Source: Apostichopus japonicus (lineage: Eukaryota; Echinodermata; Holothuroidea; Aspidochirotida; Stichopodidae). Taken from it: 64,000 nucleotides of DNA. Positions 35,501 through 46,128 of the stretch are shown here, piece after piece (position 1 is the first letter of the stretch; each line of letters begins with the position of its first letter). Position numbers and translations under genes: made by a program. Where the stretch lies: the NCBI RefSeq assembly GCF_037975245.1, contig NC_092561.1:21338826-21402825 (forward strand), written 5' to 3'. The notes below the pieces were generated by a model. It searched no databases. It was not told the DNA's origin and worked only from the letters and a program-made list of their open reading frames with translations.

Positions 35501-38500
35501 ATAATTCTTTGCGTTCTTTCTTAAGGTAGTAAATAAATTATTCAAAATGATTTAGTTCCCTTAATAACTATTAAGATAGTTCTATGAAATCATTCATAAT
35601 TTGGCCAAAGTGGATAATGTAATGTTCCCACAGTTTAAAGGTTTTTCATAACTCCCAAACTTGAAAGTAATTTAGTCATTTAATGATTTCCAAGGATTTG
35701 TTGAAGGGTATGAGATATGCATTGAAAACCAAAGTAATGTTTCTATCTTAAAATTCTCATCTAATACACAAGTTTTGTCTGTATCTGTTGAGACACACTT
35801 CTTTAATGTGAACAGCAATAGTACCCTTGTGTGCATTATTCATTATTATATCACATATATCTTTAATGCTAACAGCAGTAGCACCCTTGTGTGTGTTATT
35901 CATTAGTATATATATCTTTAATGCTAAGAGCAATAGCACCCTTCTGTGTGTTATTCATTAGTATATAACATATATCTTTAATGCTAACAGCAGTAGTACC
36001 CTTGTGTGTGTTATTCATGAGTATATCACATATATCTTTTAATGCTAACAGCAATAGCACCCTTGTGTGTGTTATTCATTAGTTTATCACATATATCTTT
36101 AATGCTAACAGTAATAGCACCCTCGTGTATGTGTTGTTCATTAGTATATCACATATATCTTTAATGCTAACAGCAATAGCCCCCCTTCTGTGGGTTATTT
36201 ATTAGTATATCACATATATCTCTAATGCTAACAGCAATAGCACCCTTGTGTGTGTTATTCATTAGTATATCACATATATCTGTAATGCTAACAGCAGTAG
36301 CACCCTTGTGTGTGTTATTCATTAGTATATCACATATATCGTTAATGCTAACAGCAGTAACACCCTCCTGTGTGTTATTTATGATCATATCACACACATT
36401 GTAGTAATATATTTATTCATCCATACCGGAGGGTTGTCTTATTAATTATGAGTTCTACTTTGACACCTTTCACTGAACCTCAACTGACCAAACATTTCCT
36501 TGTTTTTATTTTACAGACGCTGTAGTTTAACAGATCAACAGAGACCGTGCAGATATCGAATCAAGCTAGGCGACTCAGACTCCTGGATTAATATTTGTTC
36601 TGCGGCTAGAGACAGGGTGAGAGAGAGATATTGGTATTGTACTTAATATGTACTTAATATGGTCCAGTTTGGAAGAAGAAAAGTTGTAAGACCTAATTGG
36701 CTAATTATGATCCAATCGATGTGAAAAGTAAAGTCAAGCCTTGTTTGCTGTCGTTACTAAGCTGTTAGTAATACCTGTGTAGCCCCCTCTATTGATAAGT
36801 GTTGCTATGCATACATATGAATATGGTTTGTGTAACCTTGGCTGAACAGTGTACATACAATAGGTGTCAAGGTGCTAAGTAATGATATGAGTAGGTTTAC
36901 AGGGCAGCAGGACGGGTGAATGGTTCTGTATTCTATCCTTCATACATACACTTGACTGTATTCCTTCATACAGAACAGATATTTGTCAATGCTTATTCAA
37001 CGACTAAAATCTTTAACACCTTTCGCAGGATACCTCAATGCCCTAGATATATGTGTCCAATATCCGGCCTAGAAATTCATAATTTTATTTGCTTGCTAAA
37101 GAATTGACAGTGTATAATAACACTACTGGCCAAAATCAACATGCTAGTTTGCATTCTTCTTGAATTAATACAAAGATAACAATAAATTTGCACTGGCAGA
37201 CACATGCATTGGGTTTTTCCCCTCGTCAAATGTTGAAATCCACCGGCATTGAGCCAGTAAATTACCAGAATCTTGAGGCCTGCCAGTGGGTCTGTTTCCC
37301 ATATCATGGGGTCTGTACCTGTTTAGACTGGATGTGTGTTATCATTTACAGTGGGTTTGTTTCCCATATCATGGGGTCTGTACCTGTTTAGACTGTGTGT
37401 GTTACCAATTACAGTGGGTCTGTTTCCCATATCATGGGGTCTGTACCTGTTTAGACTGGATGTGTGTTACGAATTACAGTGGGTCTGTTTCCCATATCAT
37501 GGGGTTTGTACCTGTTTAGACTGTGTGTTACCATTTACAGTGGGTCTGTTATCCATATCGTGGGGACGGTACCTGTTTAGACCATGTGTGTGTGTTATCA
37601 TTAACAGTGGGTCTGTTTTCCCATATTGTGGGGTCTGTACCTGTGTAGGCCATGTGTGTGTGTTATCAGTAACAGTGGGTCTGTTTTCCCATATTTTGGG
37701 GTCTGTACCTGTTTAGACTGGGTGTGTCCTTTAACATATCCAGTGGGTCAGTATTTCCCATCTGTGTTGGTATCTTCCCATTGGTTTGGCCTGTTCATGT
37801 CAACATGCATAGCCCGGCTTGTGTGGATCAGTTGGTCTGCGTTGCCCGGCTTGTGTCGGTCAGTTGGTCTGAGTAGCCCGGCTTGTGTCGGTCAGTTGGT
37901 CTGAGTAGCCCAGCTTGTGTTGTCAGTAGGTCTGCGTAGCCCAGCTAGTGTCGGTCAGTAGGTCTGGGTAGCCCGGCTTGTGTGGGTCAGTAGGTCTGCA
38001 TAGCCCGGCTTGTGTCTGACAGTGTTTCCTTAGTTTTTCATTAGTTTTGTTTGCCTACCTTCTTTTCGTTGTGCCTACAATTTTATAACTGATTGCTTGC
38101 ACTTCATTTATTATATAACATTGTATATGACGTGAACACTGTATCTCTGGATACAGTGCTTAGGAGGTATACAGTGGTCAGTTTGAAGAATTCAAACAGA
38201 AAAATAACTGAGATTAAGCAGAATATTAAATGACCATGTTGTTAGCTATTTTATTTTTAATTTTGTTTCCTAGATTGCTGCTGTTTGTAACTATTACACC
38301 TACCTGAGATACATCCAACAAGGTCTGGTCAAAAGTGACTGTAAGTTGAAAAAATGAGATTCATATATATATATTAAACATTTAATAGTCATATAAAACA
38401 ACAGGATATTAAAAATATTAGCATGCCTTCTTTTGTTGTCTGCTGATATTTCATAATGAATGTTAACTATTCCATATAAACAATGACACTAATGTTCAAC

Positions 38501-39571
38501 TGCTGATATTTCTACAAGAATGAAAAATAGAACTCACCACTTTTATCAATATTTAAGATCTGGTGAGATCCCTTGTCAATTTTAGACTTGCTTAAATCTA
38601 AAATGATGGATGTGAATGAACATAACATCCTTTTCCCCAAGAACAAAAAAATAAAAAATCGGACCTGTTTGAAAGTATTTGTCATTCCCCAAACATAAAA
38701 ATCGTACCTGTTTGAAAAGGAGTTTTCTTTCCCCAAATAGCAAAAATCTTACCTATTTGAAAGGGTTTATTCTTTCATAAGAGAAATACCTGCATGTCAC
38801 AGAGTAATGATGACCTTTGGGGTTATTTGACATTCTTAATGGAAGTCTTTTGCGTAAGAATCTGGTAAATTTCAGATCCCCTTTGAAACTAAAAGATCCA
38901 ATAACTGTGCAACTCATTACCATATCTAGTCAACTTTTATTTGAAATGATGAAGGCAAAATAATGACCTCTTTTCCTATTCCTGTTTACATTTTGTTTAT
39001 TTTTAATGCCCATTTTGCAATGTGTCTAGAAAACAAAGATTTTGGTGTTGAATGGAATCATAAACATACATTCAATAAACATATCATCGAGGGAGTCTAA
39101 GGTTGGTTAATTGCAGCATAATGACCAATAAATGACCAATAATTGACAGTTTTGCTGTAAAATCAGAAATTGATGAAATAAGCACTGGTATGTATGTATG
39201 TACGTATTTTAGATTCTCCTGCAAGCAGGAACTCGCGAAGAAGCCTCATTGGCTTATCAAAGCCGCAAGCTGACCGAAGTCAGTCTCTTACATTCATATT
39301 TAACGTCCGTGATTATGAATTGTCAAATGTCAACAACTCTGTAACTGGACGACATACATTAATCTTGGAGTGACTCGAACCGGGGACCTTACGATTGGAA
39401 GGCACCGGCACAAGGCACCGGTTATTGCTATGTAAAATAATTGTATGATCTGGCACTGTTGGTATTTAATGTTGTTTTTTTTCTGTTCTAACTGCAGTGA
39501 ATGAGATGTACTGGGAAATTATACGTCTGCGTAAGGCCATGTCTCTTGCCAAGCTGGGTCTGCCTGAATGA
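23550..39571 (+). CDS. RAB3IP/RAB3IL1-like: Rab3-interacting / Rabin8-GRAB type Rab8 guanine nucleotide exchange factor
   Basis: Nine coding exons: 23550-23757 (ATG at 23579), 30303-30441, 31670-31765, 33726-33803, 34390-34635, 35172-35380, 36517-36616, 38274-38340 and 39498-39571 (TGA). All have GT/AG junctions and join in frame to 1188 nt, 395 aa plus stop, between human GRAB and Rabin8 in size. Residues ~75-180 form the Sec2-type coiled coil that catalyses GDP/GTP exchange on Rab8-class GTPases: LKDEQVSKLSKVRDEMDQEI, ELTANLFQEAHKMVNEAN, KIEVLQAEVQALKALV. The C-terminal half has the conserved family blocks DPLFLRDLQTW, CLNFPSQE, YRIKLGDSDSWINI, YYTYLRYIQQGLVKSD, and the terminal MYWEIIRLRKAMSLAKLGLPE (21 aa; 39504-39568). 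The family acts in exocytic and ciliary vesicle traffic. The N-terminus is acidic and serine-rich. Upstream non-coding exons were not identified. The intron before exon 35172 carries a splice-site-derived array (separate entry). Confidence 0.95.
23960..24125 (-). repeat. Degenerate interspersed repeat fragment
   Basis: Contains TTTTCAGCTTTGACTTGAAT, GGCAGCTCATTCCAGAGGCG and CACGCAAAACGCTCTG. The same layout (late-encoded 'cagatgagtcttgagagagc ... gttccacagag ... aaagctcttttgcccc') appears at 32080-32200. The two are probably members of one old repeat family widespread in marine invertebrates; I cannot name it. Confidence 0.45.
24644..26866. mobile_element. 2.2-kb TTAA-flanked non-autonomous DNA transposon
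   Basis: Terminal inverted repeats read TTAAAGACCAACTATGGAGA at the left and the complement of that (TCTCCATAGTTGGTCTTTAA) at the right, with TTAA at both borders as a presumed 4-bp target duplication. Internal short frames (25838-26077, 26273-26476) do not resemble a transposase I know, so it appears non-autonomous. It interrupts a tandem repeat and itself contains a hAT-type MITE, which orders the insertions: tandem repeat, then this element, then the MITE. piggyBac-like assignment rests only on TTAA. Confidence 0.78.
24847..25213. mobile_element. hAT-like MITE with perfect 8-bp TSD
   Basis: Left end CAGTGGTGTAGGAA pairs with right end TTCCTACGCCCTTG. Flanking 8-bp direct duplications TCAGGTGA (24839-24846 and 25214-25221) are identical. 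CAGTGG-type ends plus an 8-bp duplication are the hAT hallmark. 367 bp, no transposase. Confidence 0.9.
27379..28520 (+). repeat. Minisatellite, ~115-120-bp unit
   Basis: About ten units with the core AACATGTACAGGTACTAGAT, then AGATGCAGTGTTTGGGTATG, then GCGTACAGTAGTTATAATAT, then ACTGCCATACTGTAACATGT, then TATGTACCCATCATAGCAGC. Two unit types (GTGCTACAGTAGATAG and GTACTAGATAG) alternate, giving a higher-order pattern. Lies in the first intron of the Rab GEF gene. Confidence 0.92.
29171..29474 (-). mobile_element. tRNA-derived SINE, second family
   Basis: On the minus strand the element opens with GTGGCCAATTGGCTAAGGCG (box A type) and has GGTTCGATTCATGCC (box B). The body contains a CCTTGGGCAAGATGCTTTAT block and ends in AAAGCGCTACATAAAAGCAA followed by an ATT-rich tail. 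The family resembles SINEs common in invertebrate deuterostomes; I do not assign a name. Confidence 0.75.
29990..30270 (+). repeat. ~87-bp tandem repeat adjoining a splice acceptor
   Basis: Three to four units with CTTGTTAACTTGTTACATTG, then TTCTTTTGACTCTATATTCT, then CCTCCTTTTGTTGACTCATT, then ATTTACGGCTATCAAGTATA, ending just before the acceptor at 30302. The real acceptor tract (ACTTGTTACATTTGTCTTTTGTCAG|T) matches part of the unit, so the array includes duplicated pyrimidine-tract sequence, but the upstream units lack the AG. Confidence 0.85.
30509..30883. mobile_element. hAT-like MITE with perfect 8-bp TSD
   Basis: Left end CAGTGGTGGAGC pairs with right end GCTCCGCCACTG. Identical 8-bp flanks TTCAGGTG lie at 30501-30508 and 30884-30891. 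375 bp with a G-rich right interior and no transposase. It inserted 67 bp downstream of the splice donor of Rab GEF coding exon 2. Confidence 0.92.
31816..31853. repeat. Perfect 38-bp palindrome
   Basis: Two exact 19-nt complementary arms with no spacer, centred on TCATGA between 31834 and 31835 (right arm TGACAACTATTGTTATTGT). It lies 50 bp downstream of the splice donor at 31765 in the Rab GEF gene. Confidence 0.9.
31911..32345 (-). repeat. Interspersed repeat related to 23960-24125
   Basis: Begins with (AAT)n, then GGACATTTATAATGCGCC and CTTATGGCGCAGTGACACA. The later part (GTTCTGGAAGGCTGTTCCAC, AAAGCTCTTTTGCCCC) shares layout with 23960-24125. The 126-aa minus-strand frame over it is not a recognised protein. 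Confidence 0.5.
32346..33590. other. Intronic sequence, no gene seen
   Basis: Intron between Rab GEF exons ending at 31765 and starting at 33726. It includes a long pyrimidine-rich stretch at 33345-33490. Confidence 0.5.
33593..33632 (+). repeat. 40-nt GATCCTGCTAGGATC motif (hammerhead-like layout)
   Basis: Reads AGCCTTTGAAGAAGATCCTG then CTAGGATTGAAAAGTCAGGC. Arms GCCT...AGGC enclose a GATCC-TGCTA-GGAT hairpin flanked by TTGAAGA and GAAA. Related degenerate copies lie on the minus strand at 11963-12003 and ~45267-45302. The order of stem, CUGANGA-like box, stem and GAAA box resembles a hammerhead ribozyme of the kind carried by Penelope-like elements. The first core base differs, so activity is doubtful. 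Confidence 0.45.
34724..35171 (+). repeat. Splice-site-derived 50-bp tandem array before Rab GEF exon 6
   Basis: The unit is GTGGACTAACTATTTGATCC, then ATTGTTATTTGATCCATTGT, then TGTCTTTCAG. It repeats about nine times; AG dinucleotides after a pyrimidine tract end at 34773, 34823, 34873, 34923, 34973, 35023, 35057 and 35107, and the true acceptor ends at 35171. Each unit holds a branchpoint-like CTAAC, a TTGTCTTTCAG or TTGTCTTTTAG acceptor and the first six bases of the exon (GTGGAC). The true exon continues GTGGACCCACTG; every decoy continues GTGGACTAA. In the phase used (0) a decoy acceptor would add Val-Asp-stop. Whether decoys are used is unknown. Confidence 0.93.
35785..36405 (+). repeat. 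Minisatellite, ~60-bp unit
   Basis: About ten units with the core TATATCTTTAATGCTAACAG, then CAATAGCACCCTTGTGTGTG, then TTATTCATTAGTATATCACA, in the intron between exons ending at 35380 and starting at 36517. Minus-strand frames across it are artefacts. Confidence 0.92.
37265..37740 (+). repeat. Minisatellite, ~60-bp unit
   Basis: About eight units with the core CAGTGGGTCTGTTTCCCATA, then TCATGGGGTCTGTACCTGTT, then TAGACTGTGTGTGTTACCAT. The repeated FPYHGVCTCLD-like frame is an artefact of the array. Intron before the exon at 38274. Confidence 0.92.
37800..38025 (+). repeat. Minisatellite, ~33-bp unit
   Basis: About six to seven units of GCCCGGCTTGTGTCGGTCAG then TTGGTCTGAGTA, directly after the 60-bp array but unrelated to it in sequence. 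Confidence 0.9.
38640..38770 (-). repeat. Short tandem repeat (~55 bp, 2.5 units)
   Basis: Units share AAATCGTACCTGTTTGAAA followed by CATTCCCCAAACA. Intronic. Confidence 0.7.
39195..39425 (-). mobile_element. tRNA-derived SINE-like element, third family
   Basis: The minus strand contains AGGTCCCCGGTTCGAGTCAC, a box B motif, and ends near a GCGAGTTCCTGCTTGCAGGA block followed by a TACGTACATACATACATA tail. It sits in the last intron of the Rab GEF gene. Confidence 0.55.
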
Positions 39572-42500
39572 TGATGCTGATGATGTTGAGATGATGCAGA
39601 TTTGACCTCGAGGGGAGGATGTGACGTTGAGAGAATCAGTGCTCAGAATGAGAGATACACACTGCTCACATTCGGAAGTTTGTCGACACTTTCGGTTCAG
39701 AGGCCTTTATACCAATGTTAAAGTTTGCTGCATCTTGCTACATGAGGAACCCAAACATTTGATATTTTGGGCTGATTCAGAAGTTTTTTAAAGTCTGATT
39801 CGAGTGAATGATCAACGGACAAAGCTTTTAGTTTAGTAGATTGTTTTGTTTACAAACGAGGCTGTGCATTCCACATCAACTGATAAGTATCTGCAGCTTA
39901 AAAGTGAAGTAAACATTTAGTCTTTAATGAACATTGCACAGTAAGCAACTTGTTTCAATTCATCCTTTGAATTTTTTGGCACTTTTTGATACTTTAAAAT
40001 TTATTCTTATGTGGAGTACATCACTATTCTACTTCACATGAGGAGGAAATTCCATTTGAAGACATAAATGATACTGCACAATGCTTTAATTTGAACAGTA
40101 AACTAGCCTGCTGTGAACTTTAAAGGTTCATCACTTCTAGACTTGTATCTCAATCAGTTTCCTTTTCCCTTCAAAACCTGTCAATTTTAAGATATTACAT
40201 TTTGCTGTTACATCCAATTTGCAGACTACCTCTTTAAATTACAAATATGAACAATTACCAATGATGTAAACATATTATCAGAGTAACTTCCTTCACGGAA
40301 TTAAGAATTTTAGAAATCTGTTCTGTGAATTTGGATGCATAGTAGGATGTTTCCGTGGAAACAGCACAAGACCAAAGAATGATGAACGAAGCAAGGACAA
40401 TTTTTCCATACATTTTATTCTGTAATGGAAGGCACAATGCAAGGTGAACAAATTGTAGATGAAGTAAAAGTAAACAATTCTGTTTCTATCAAAACTAATA
40501 TAGGCCATCCTATTTCTCTATTAAAAATAAGAAAAAGAAAAAAGAAGAACCATGGTATCAATTTATCAATAAAAATTTAAAGTTTAGGGAAAGCAGAACA
40601 CATTGCAGTAAATGAAACCTGTTATTCTGTAACAGTTGAGTAGTTCATGTCATTGGTTTCCATTTACTTTGGAGATCTCTTAAAATTATGCTAAAAAAAA
40701 TTTGTGTTATTTTGCACCCAATCCTCATGTGACTCAAGAGAACCGTTTTGTACACAGTTTAATATGTCGATCAATGTCATCATGATATGATACAGCCCAA
40801 TGAATGACGTATCTTGTGGACCTGGTAAAACCCTAGGGGTAGGGTTAACCCCCTAGGGTTAGGGGAATCACATGTAGTCTCATGCAATTCCGTACTTCTT
40901 GAGACAATGGAACTTGCCACGCTATAAATTTTTCTTGAGAGGTAATAAGAAAAAATGGAGGTCTTGGTGTATATTGTGGGCTGAACGTGAATATTCATCA
41001 ATTACATTAAGACATTTGCATATGAGAGTGATGGTAATTCAGTGTTGGTTATTCATTACTGTATTCCTTAATGCACCCTGTTATCACAATTAGGCATTGT
41101 ATATAAGGATATATTGTATAATAAGTGCATTCTGCATCAGCAAAAGAAAACATGTCCTATGCCTATATCCTATGCACAAAAGAGGAACCATTTCCTTCGA
41201 ACATTTAATAGCTGGGGATGTTGATAATTTGGTGCTCAAGGGTATGCACTGCCTGATTGGCTAAATGTGTATAACTCTTGGTGTAATGACCATTTATTGA
41301 CAACACATCTTTGAAGTTGTAAAGCCAATAACTCTTGGATTTATATGAAGAATGTGTGCATTTGTACTATTTGATAATTTTTCTCATGAATATGCATTTT
41401 ATTTAAATCAACTTGTTTGGGGTCATCCAGTCAATAGTCGAGAAACACATTTTTGAGTACGCTCACACATATACGGACTAATCTGTACATTCCATCGACA
41501 GTACTGACTCATAAAACTTAGTCCTCTCTTAGTTTATATTTGTTTGTATTTGTGTGTGAGTATATGTTCTGTTTATTAATTTATTCACCATTTTGTACAT
41601 TTGTCAAATATTTGTATGTGTATTTAGCATATGCATGATTCTTTCTCTTGACCAATTAGTTAGTATGCAAACATATCATGCAGTATATATATTGTAACCT
41701 CATTTAAAAACAATTTTATTCTGGTTGTTGTTGCTGCAGCTGTTTCTATCAACTCAATAATATATGCTCTGATAGTCACATGCTGTCAGTCACATGTTGT
41801 GTGTCACATGCTTGTTAGTCACATTGTGACACACTTTTTTTCAGTGACACTTATTACAAGTTTTGTGATTAACTCAATGTTATGTGATGGTCACATGTAT
41901 GATGTCTTGCATGGAACACATGTCAGTCACATGTTAGGCAAACCACTGTATTAGTTATTATATAATGCAGTGAATACAAAATATCATTCTCTACAAAATA
42001 AAATATTTTTCTAAAATAAGTCATATTAGAACTTATTGCAAGAAACATCCTATCCTGTGATGCCAGTAACATTTTGCCTTAACATTGTTCAACCAGTAGG
42101 AAAGTAAGAATTTGTGCCTTCAAAATCATGTCAAATGTTTCATGGATATGTAAATCTCTTTAGCTAAAGTAGAGATATTCAGTTGTTTTATCTTTAAAGA
42201 GTTTAAAGTAATATCTATAATAAGTATCTAAATATGATAATAAGATAAAAATGATTGTCACATTTGGATTACTTCATATTCTAGGTTTTTTTCTTCATCT
42301 TACAGAAACTATTTTATTATTTGGGTATTACTTCTTTATAATTTATGGCAAAGCCGAATTTGAAAATTAAATTGATTTGTAAATGTAACATATAGAATGT
42401 TATTATTCTTGAATTTTCTTTGAAAACGATTTAGAGGGCTATTATGTTTATCTTTCTTTGAGCCACCTCTTATTGTAACATTCCTGGTCTGTCCGTATCC

Positions 42501-43345
42501 ATTGAACATCTTGAACATAGGAATTTGTTCCAAGGGTATAAATGTAACTTAGATCAGTGGTCTACATACCATGGGGGGAGGGGGGGGGGCTGGGGGCAGA
42601 ACTCAAAAAGTGGATTGTGAAAATGTAAATGTCAATAAAATTATCCACAAACATTTTTTCTGAGTGCTGATGGGAGATTGAATATTTGTTTTTTCTTTAA
42701 CATAGTCCCAGGACGCTTTCATGCATTCCAAGCATCAATTCTAAAAGATGGGGTATCATGGGTCGTGGCCCAGATCTTATGGAAGATCCTGGGCCACGGA
42801 TCTGAAATGGTGGAATGCAATGTTAATGTGATACAGAGGAAAGTACATTTACTATTTGGTTAGCAGACTAACTGTCTAAATTATGTACATATCAGAAAAA
42901 AATTTGATACAATAATTAATTTTAAATAGTTTTTAATTATTCCTTTTCAAATTTGATGATTTGTAAATTTATAGTACTACAATTTTGTATGCGATTAATA
43001 TGCACTTGGACAACAAACTGTTTCTCGATATTTCGATAATCAAGAAAAGAGTTTTTTTATATATTTCCTTTTAAGAAAATCTTTAAGGTTTGTTTTATTT
43101 CCATGTTTGATCAACTATTCCAAGTTTATGGCATTCCATGATGCTTGCTGTTAGCTTACACTGGATCACAATTATTCAAAAGTTAATGTAGTGATACTTT
43201 CTTAGACACGGCATGAAGCCTTTCACTTGTGGCGTTTTAAACGTCTCTTGTGGAGAAGCAAACCAATTGCCATTCTACAATGATTATATTGTCTGTCGTT
43301 GAGAAATAAAGCAACTGTCATGCTTTGTGTATTAAACAATTGTCT
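39572..43345 (+). other. Probable 3'UTR and downstream flank of the Rab GEF gene
   Basis: Follows the TGA at 39569-39571. No coding exon seen. Candidate AATAAA poly(A) signals occur near 40569 and 41998. A cluster of TCACATG-type words lies at 41776-41935, and an inverted repeat at 42721-42819. Confidence 0.45.
42721..42819. repeat. ~99-bp imperfect hairpin
   Basis: Outer arms TGCATTCCA / TGGAATGCA and inner arms CGTGGCCCAGATCTT / AAGATCCTGGGCCACG around ATGG. The stem is interrupted between the two arm pairs. It could be a tiny MITE or a structured RNA in the flank or 3'UTR of the Rab GEF gene. Confidence 0.75.
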
Positions 43346-43349
43346 TCGA

Positions 43350-44152
43350 AGAGTGTTTCTTGAGACATTTGTCTGTCTTTGAGGCATCAGACATTTGTCT
43401 GTCTTTGAGACATCAGACATTTGTCTGTCTTTGAGGCATTAGACATTGTCTTTCTTTGAGACATCAGACATTTGTCTGTCTTTGAGACATACATTTGTCT
43501 GTCCTTGAGGCATCATACATTTGTCTGTCTTTGAGACATCAGACATTTGTGTGTCATGAAGACATCAGACATTTGTCTGTCTTTGAGACATCAAACATTT
43601 GTCTGTCTTTGAGGCATCAGGCATTTGTCTGTCTTTGGGACATCATACATTTGTCTGTCATGGAGACATCATACATTTGTCTGTCTTTGAGACATCAGAC
43701 ATTTGTTTGTCTTTGAGACATTTGTTTGCCTTTGAGGCATCAGACATTTGTCTGTCTTTGAGACATCAGACATTTGTCTGTCTTTGAGGCATTAGACATT
43801 GTCTGTCTTTGAGACATCAGATATTTGTCTGTCTTTGAGACATCAGATATTTGTCTGTCCTTGAGGCATCATACATTTGTCTGTCTTTGAGACATCAGAC
43901 ATTTGTGTGTCATGAAGACATCAGACATTTGTCTGTCTTTGAGACATCAAACATTTGTCTGTCTTTGAGACATCAGGCATTTGTCTGTCTTTGAGACATC
44001 ATACATTTGTCTGTCTTTGAGACATCAGACATTTGTCTGTCATGGAGACATACATTTGTCTGTCTTTGAGACATCAGACATTTGTTTGTCTTTGAGACAT
44101 TTGTCTGCCTTTGAGGCATCAGACATTTGTCTGTCTTTGAGACATTCGTCTG
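43350..44152 (+). repeat. Minisatellite, ~26-bp GACATTTGTCTGTCTTTGAGAC unit
   Basis: About 30 units of AGACATTTGTCTGTCTTTGA then GACATC, with GAGGCATC, CATGGAGACATC and CATACATTTG variants. Stretches around 43490-43660 and 43850-44010 repeat the same variant order (including the rare GTGTGTCATGAAGACATC), showing block duplication of about 370 bp. It is not a CRISPR: there are no unique spacers. Confidence 0.92.
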
Positions 44153-45360
44153 TCTTTTTCTCTGTTGTTAATGACTTACAACCTTTCCAGAGGAACTTAG
44201 AATGTTTGAGTTTTATAAACACAGTACATTTACACTTCTGTTGGTTTCAGTTCTGAAGAAAGTCACTTTTTATTGGCAAACCATGAGCATGTGATTAAGT
44301 ACAATGAAGTTACTATGCATAGTATTTGGATTATAAAGAGGTGCTGAATAGATTAAACATGTTAGATTTATATATATACAGAACAAAACATATTGATAAT
44401 ATATATTATTATATATGCAACCAGGTATGCATGCCAAAAAATAAAGATTCTTGTTTCATATTTTCATCAAGTATATATATTTTTTCTGTTCTTTATTTCA
44501 TGTTTGACAACAACTTTTCCACATTGTTAAGATATAAAAATAGTAGAAATAAAAGACCACAACTCAATTCATTCTTGTTAATACTTCTATCTATTGGTGC
44601 TTCTGTATGTATTACATATAGAGTAACACTTGTGCCGATGTGGTTTGTGGGGGGGGGGGGGGGAGAAGAGGGATGGAGATGGGAGATCTTACACATTCAT
44701 TTATCCATTATTATGCAGCACGACCAATATTGTGATATTTCTGTGTTAGTTCAATATTGTTATATTTTTCCTTCCATTCCCCACTTTTTGTAACTTTTGT
44801 CTAGATTTTCAAGATACATTTTATCCTACGGTTTTCCTGAGTGTGTCCTGGAAGCCTGTGCGGAACTCCATCCCCCTCAACCCCCCCCCCCCATCTGCCT
44901 CACTCCCCTGTACATTTAGTATGTTAAGTTTGAATTTACGAACTTCCCACAGAGGATGCAGTACTTAACAAATTAGTTTCACCAGTCGGCAAAACTACAA
45001 GTAAAAGACTAAAGTATATATATATTACTGAATAAATAATGTAGTTTATGCTGATTATAGGTTATGTTTAGCTATCTACTGATAAAATTTACATTGTAGT
45101 AATACATAATAGAGTTATATTCGTATTGCTTTCATGAATACCTTGTACATGTATCTAAAATATGACTCATATATAGAAAAGAGCATAAGAGAGATAAGTT
45201 GTTAATAAACTGTATATCTACCACAGAAAGCTTATGTGGGTAAATATATATATATAAATGTTAGAATGCCTGACGTTTTGATCCTAGCAGGATCAAATGC
45301 GAAACGTATGAAAACAGAGTAGGGACATTTTTGTTTGCTTACAACTTATTTCTTTCACAT
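44153..45360. other. No gene seen
   Basis: AT-rich sequence with a G homopolymer at 44648-44662, a C homopolymer at 44881-44892 and a degenerate GATCCTAGCAGGATC motif near 45267-45302. The 155-aa frame 44326-44793 has no recognisable domain. Confidence 0.4.
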
Positions 45361-45378
45361 AATATATTATAGAATAAA

Positions 45379-45574
<196 letters not shown>

Positions 45575-46128
45575 GGAAATCGTAATGAGTTGGAAAATCA
45601 AGAACAGTGAAAAAACCTTCTATATATATATATATATATATATTAAACCAACCATTGGCTGTCAATCTCTCAATTTAATTTTCATATCTCACTGGAGCTC
45701 CAGCCACTCTCTAAATGCAGCATAGTTGTGTAACAGTTTTCTCCATTATTCCTATACAATATAAGATCACACGTACTATAAAAAAAAATATATATTCTGG
45801 ATTCACATCGCCAACGAAAGACTATTGTTGAGAAGGATGAAGAAGGCAACATCTCGGTCTCTCGGAAGACAGTTGGAATAATTGTCAAATTAAGGCTTTC
45901 TTTAAATAATTGAATTTGAGTCAGTAGGAAATTTGTCATGGTCACATTAAAATAGAGGGCAGTAGAGCAATTCCATGAATTTAAAAATATTATTATGGTT
46001 GATATGCATATTAAGCAGTGGATATATCATATATATATCTGCCAAGTAACATCATTTCCATATTACACTTCATAAGTGGGCTATCATCTCTTATCGAAGA
46101 CTTCAAGTAAAGTTGTTAAATAGATGAG

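Noticed and set aside
37188-37904. Cys-rich repeated frames (FPYHGVCTCLD)
   Set aside because: Artefact of a 60-bp array in an intron of the Rab GEF gene; no exon signals.
40830-40868. Telomere-like CCCTAGGGTTAGGG text
   Set aside because: Only one or two imperfect TTAGGG words inside a small palindrome; too little to be an interstitial telomere.
43350-44152. CRISPR-like regular repeat
   Set aside because: The repeats are contiguous variants of one 26-bp unit with no unique spacers, in a eukaryotic context.
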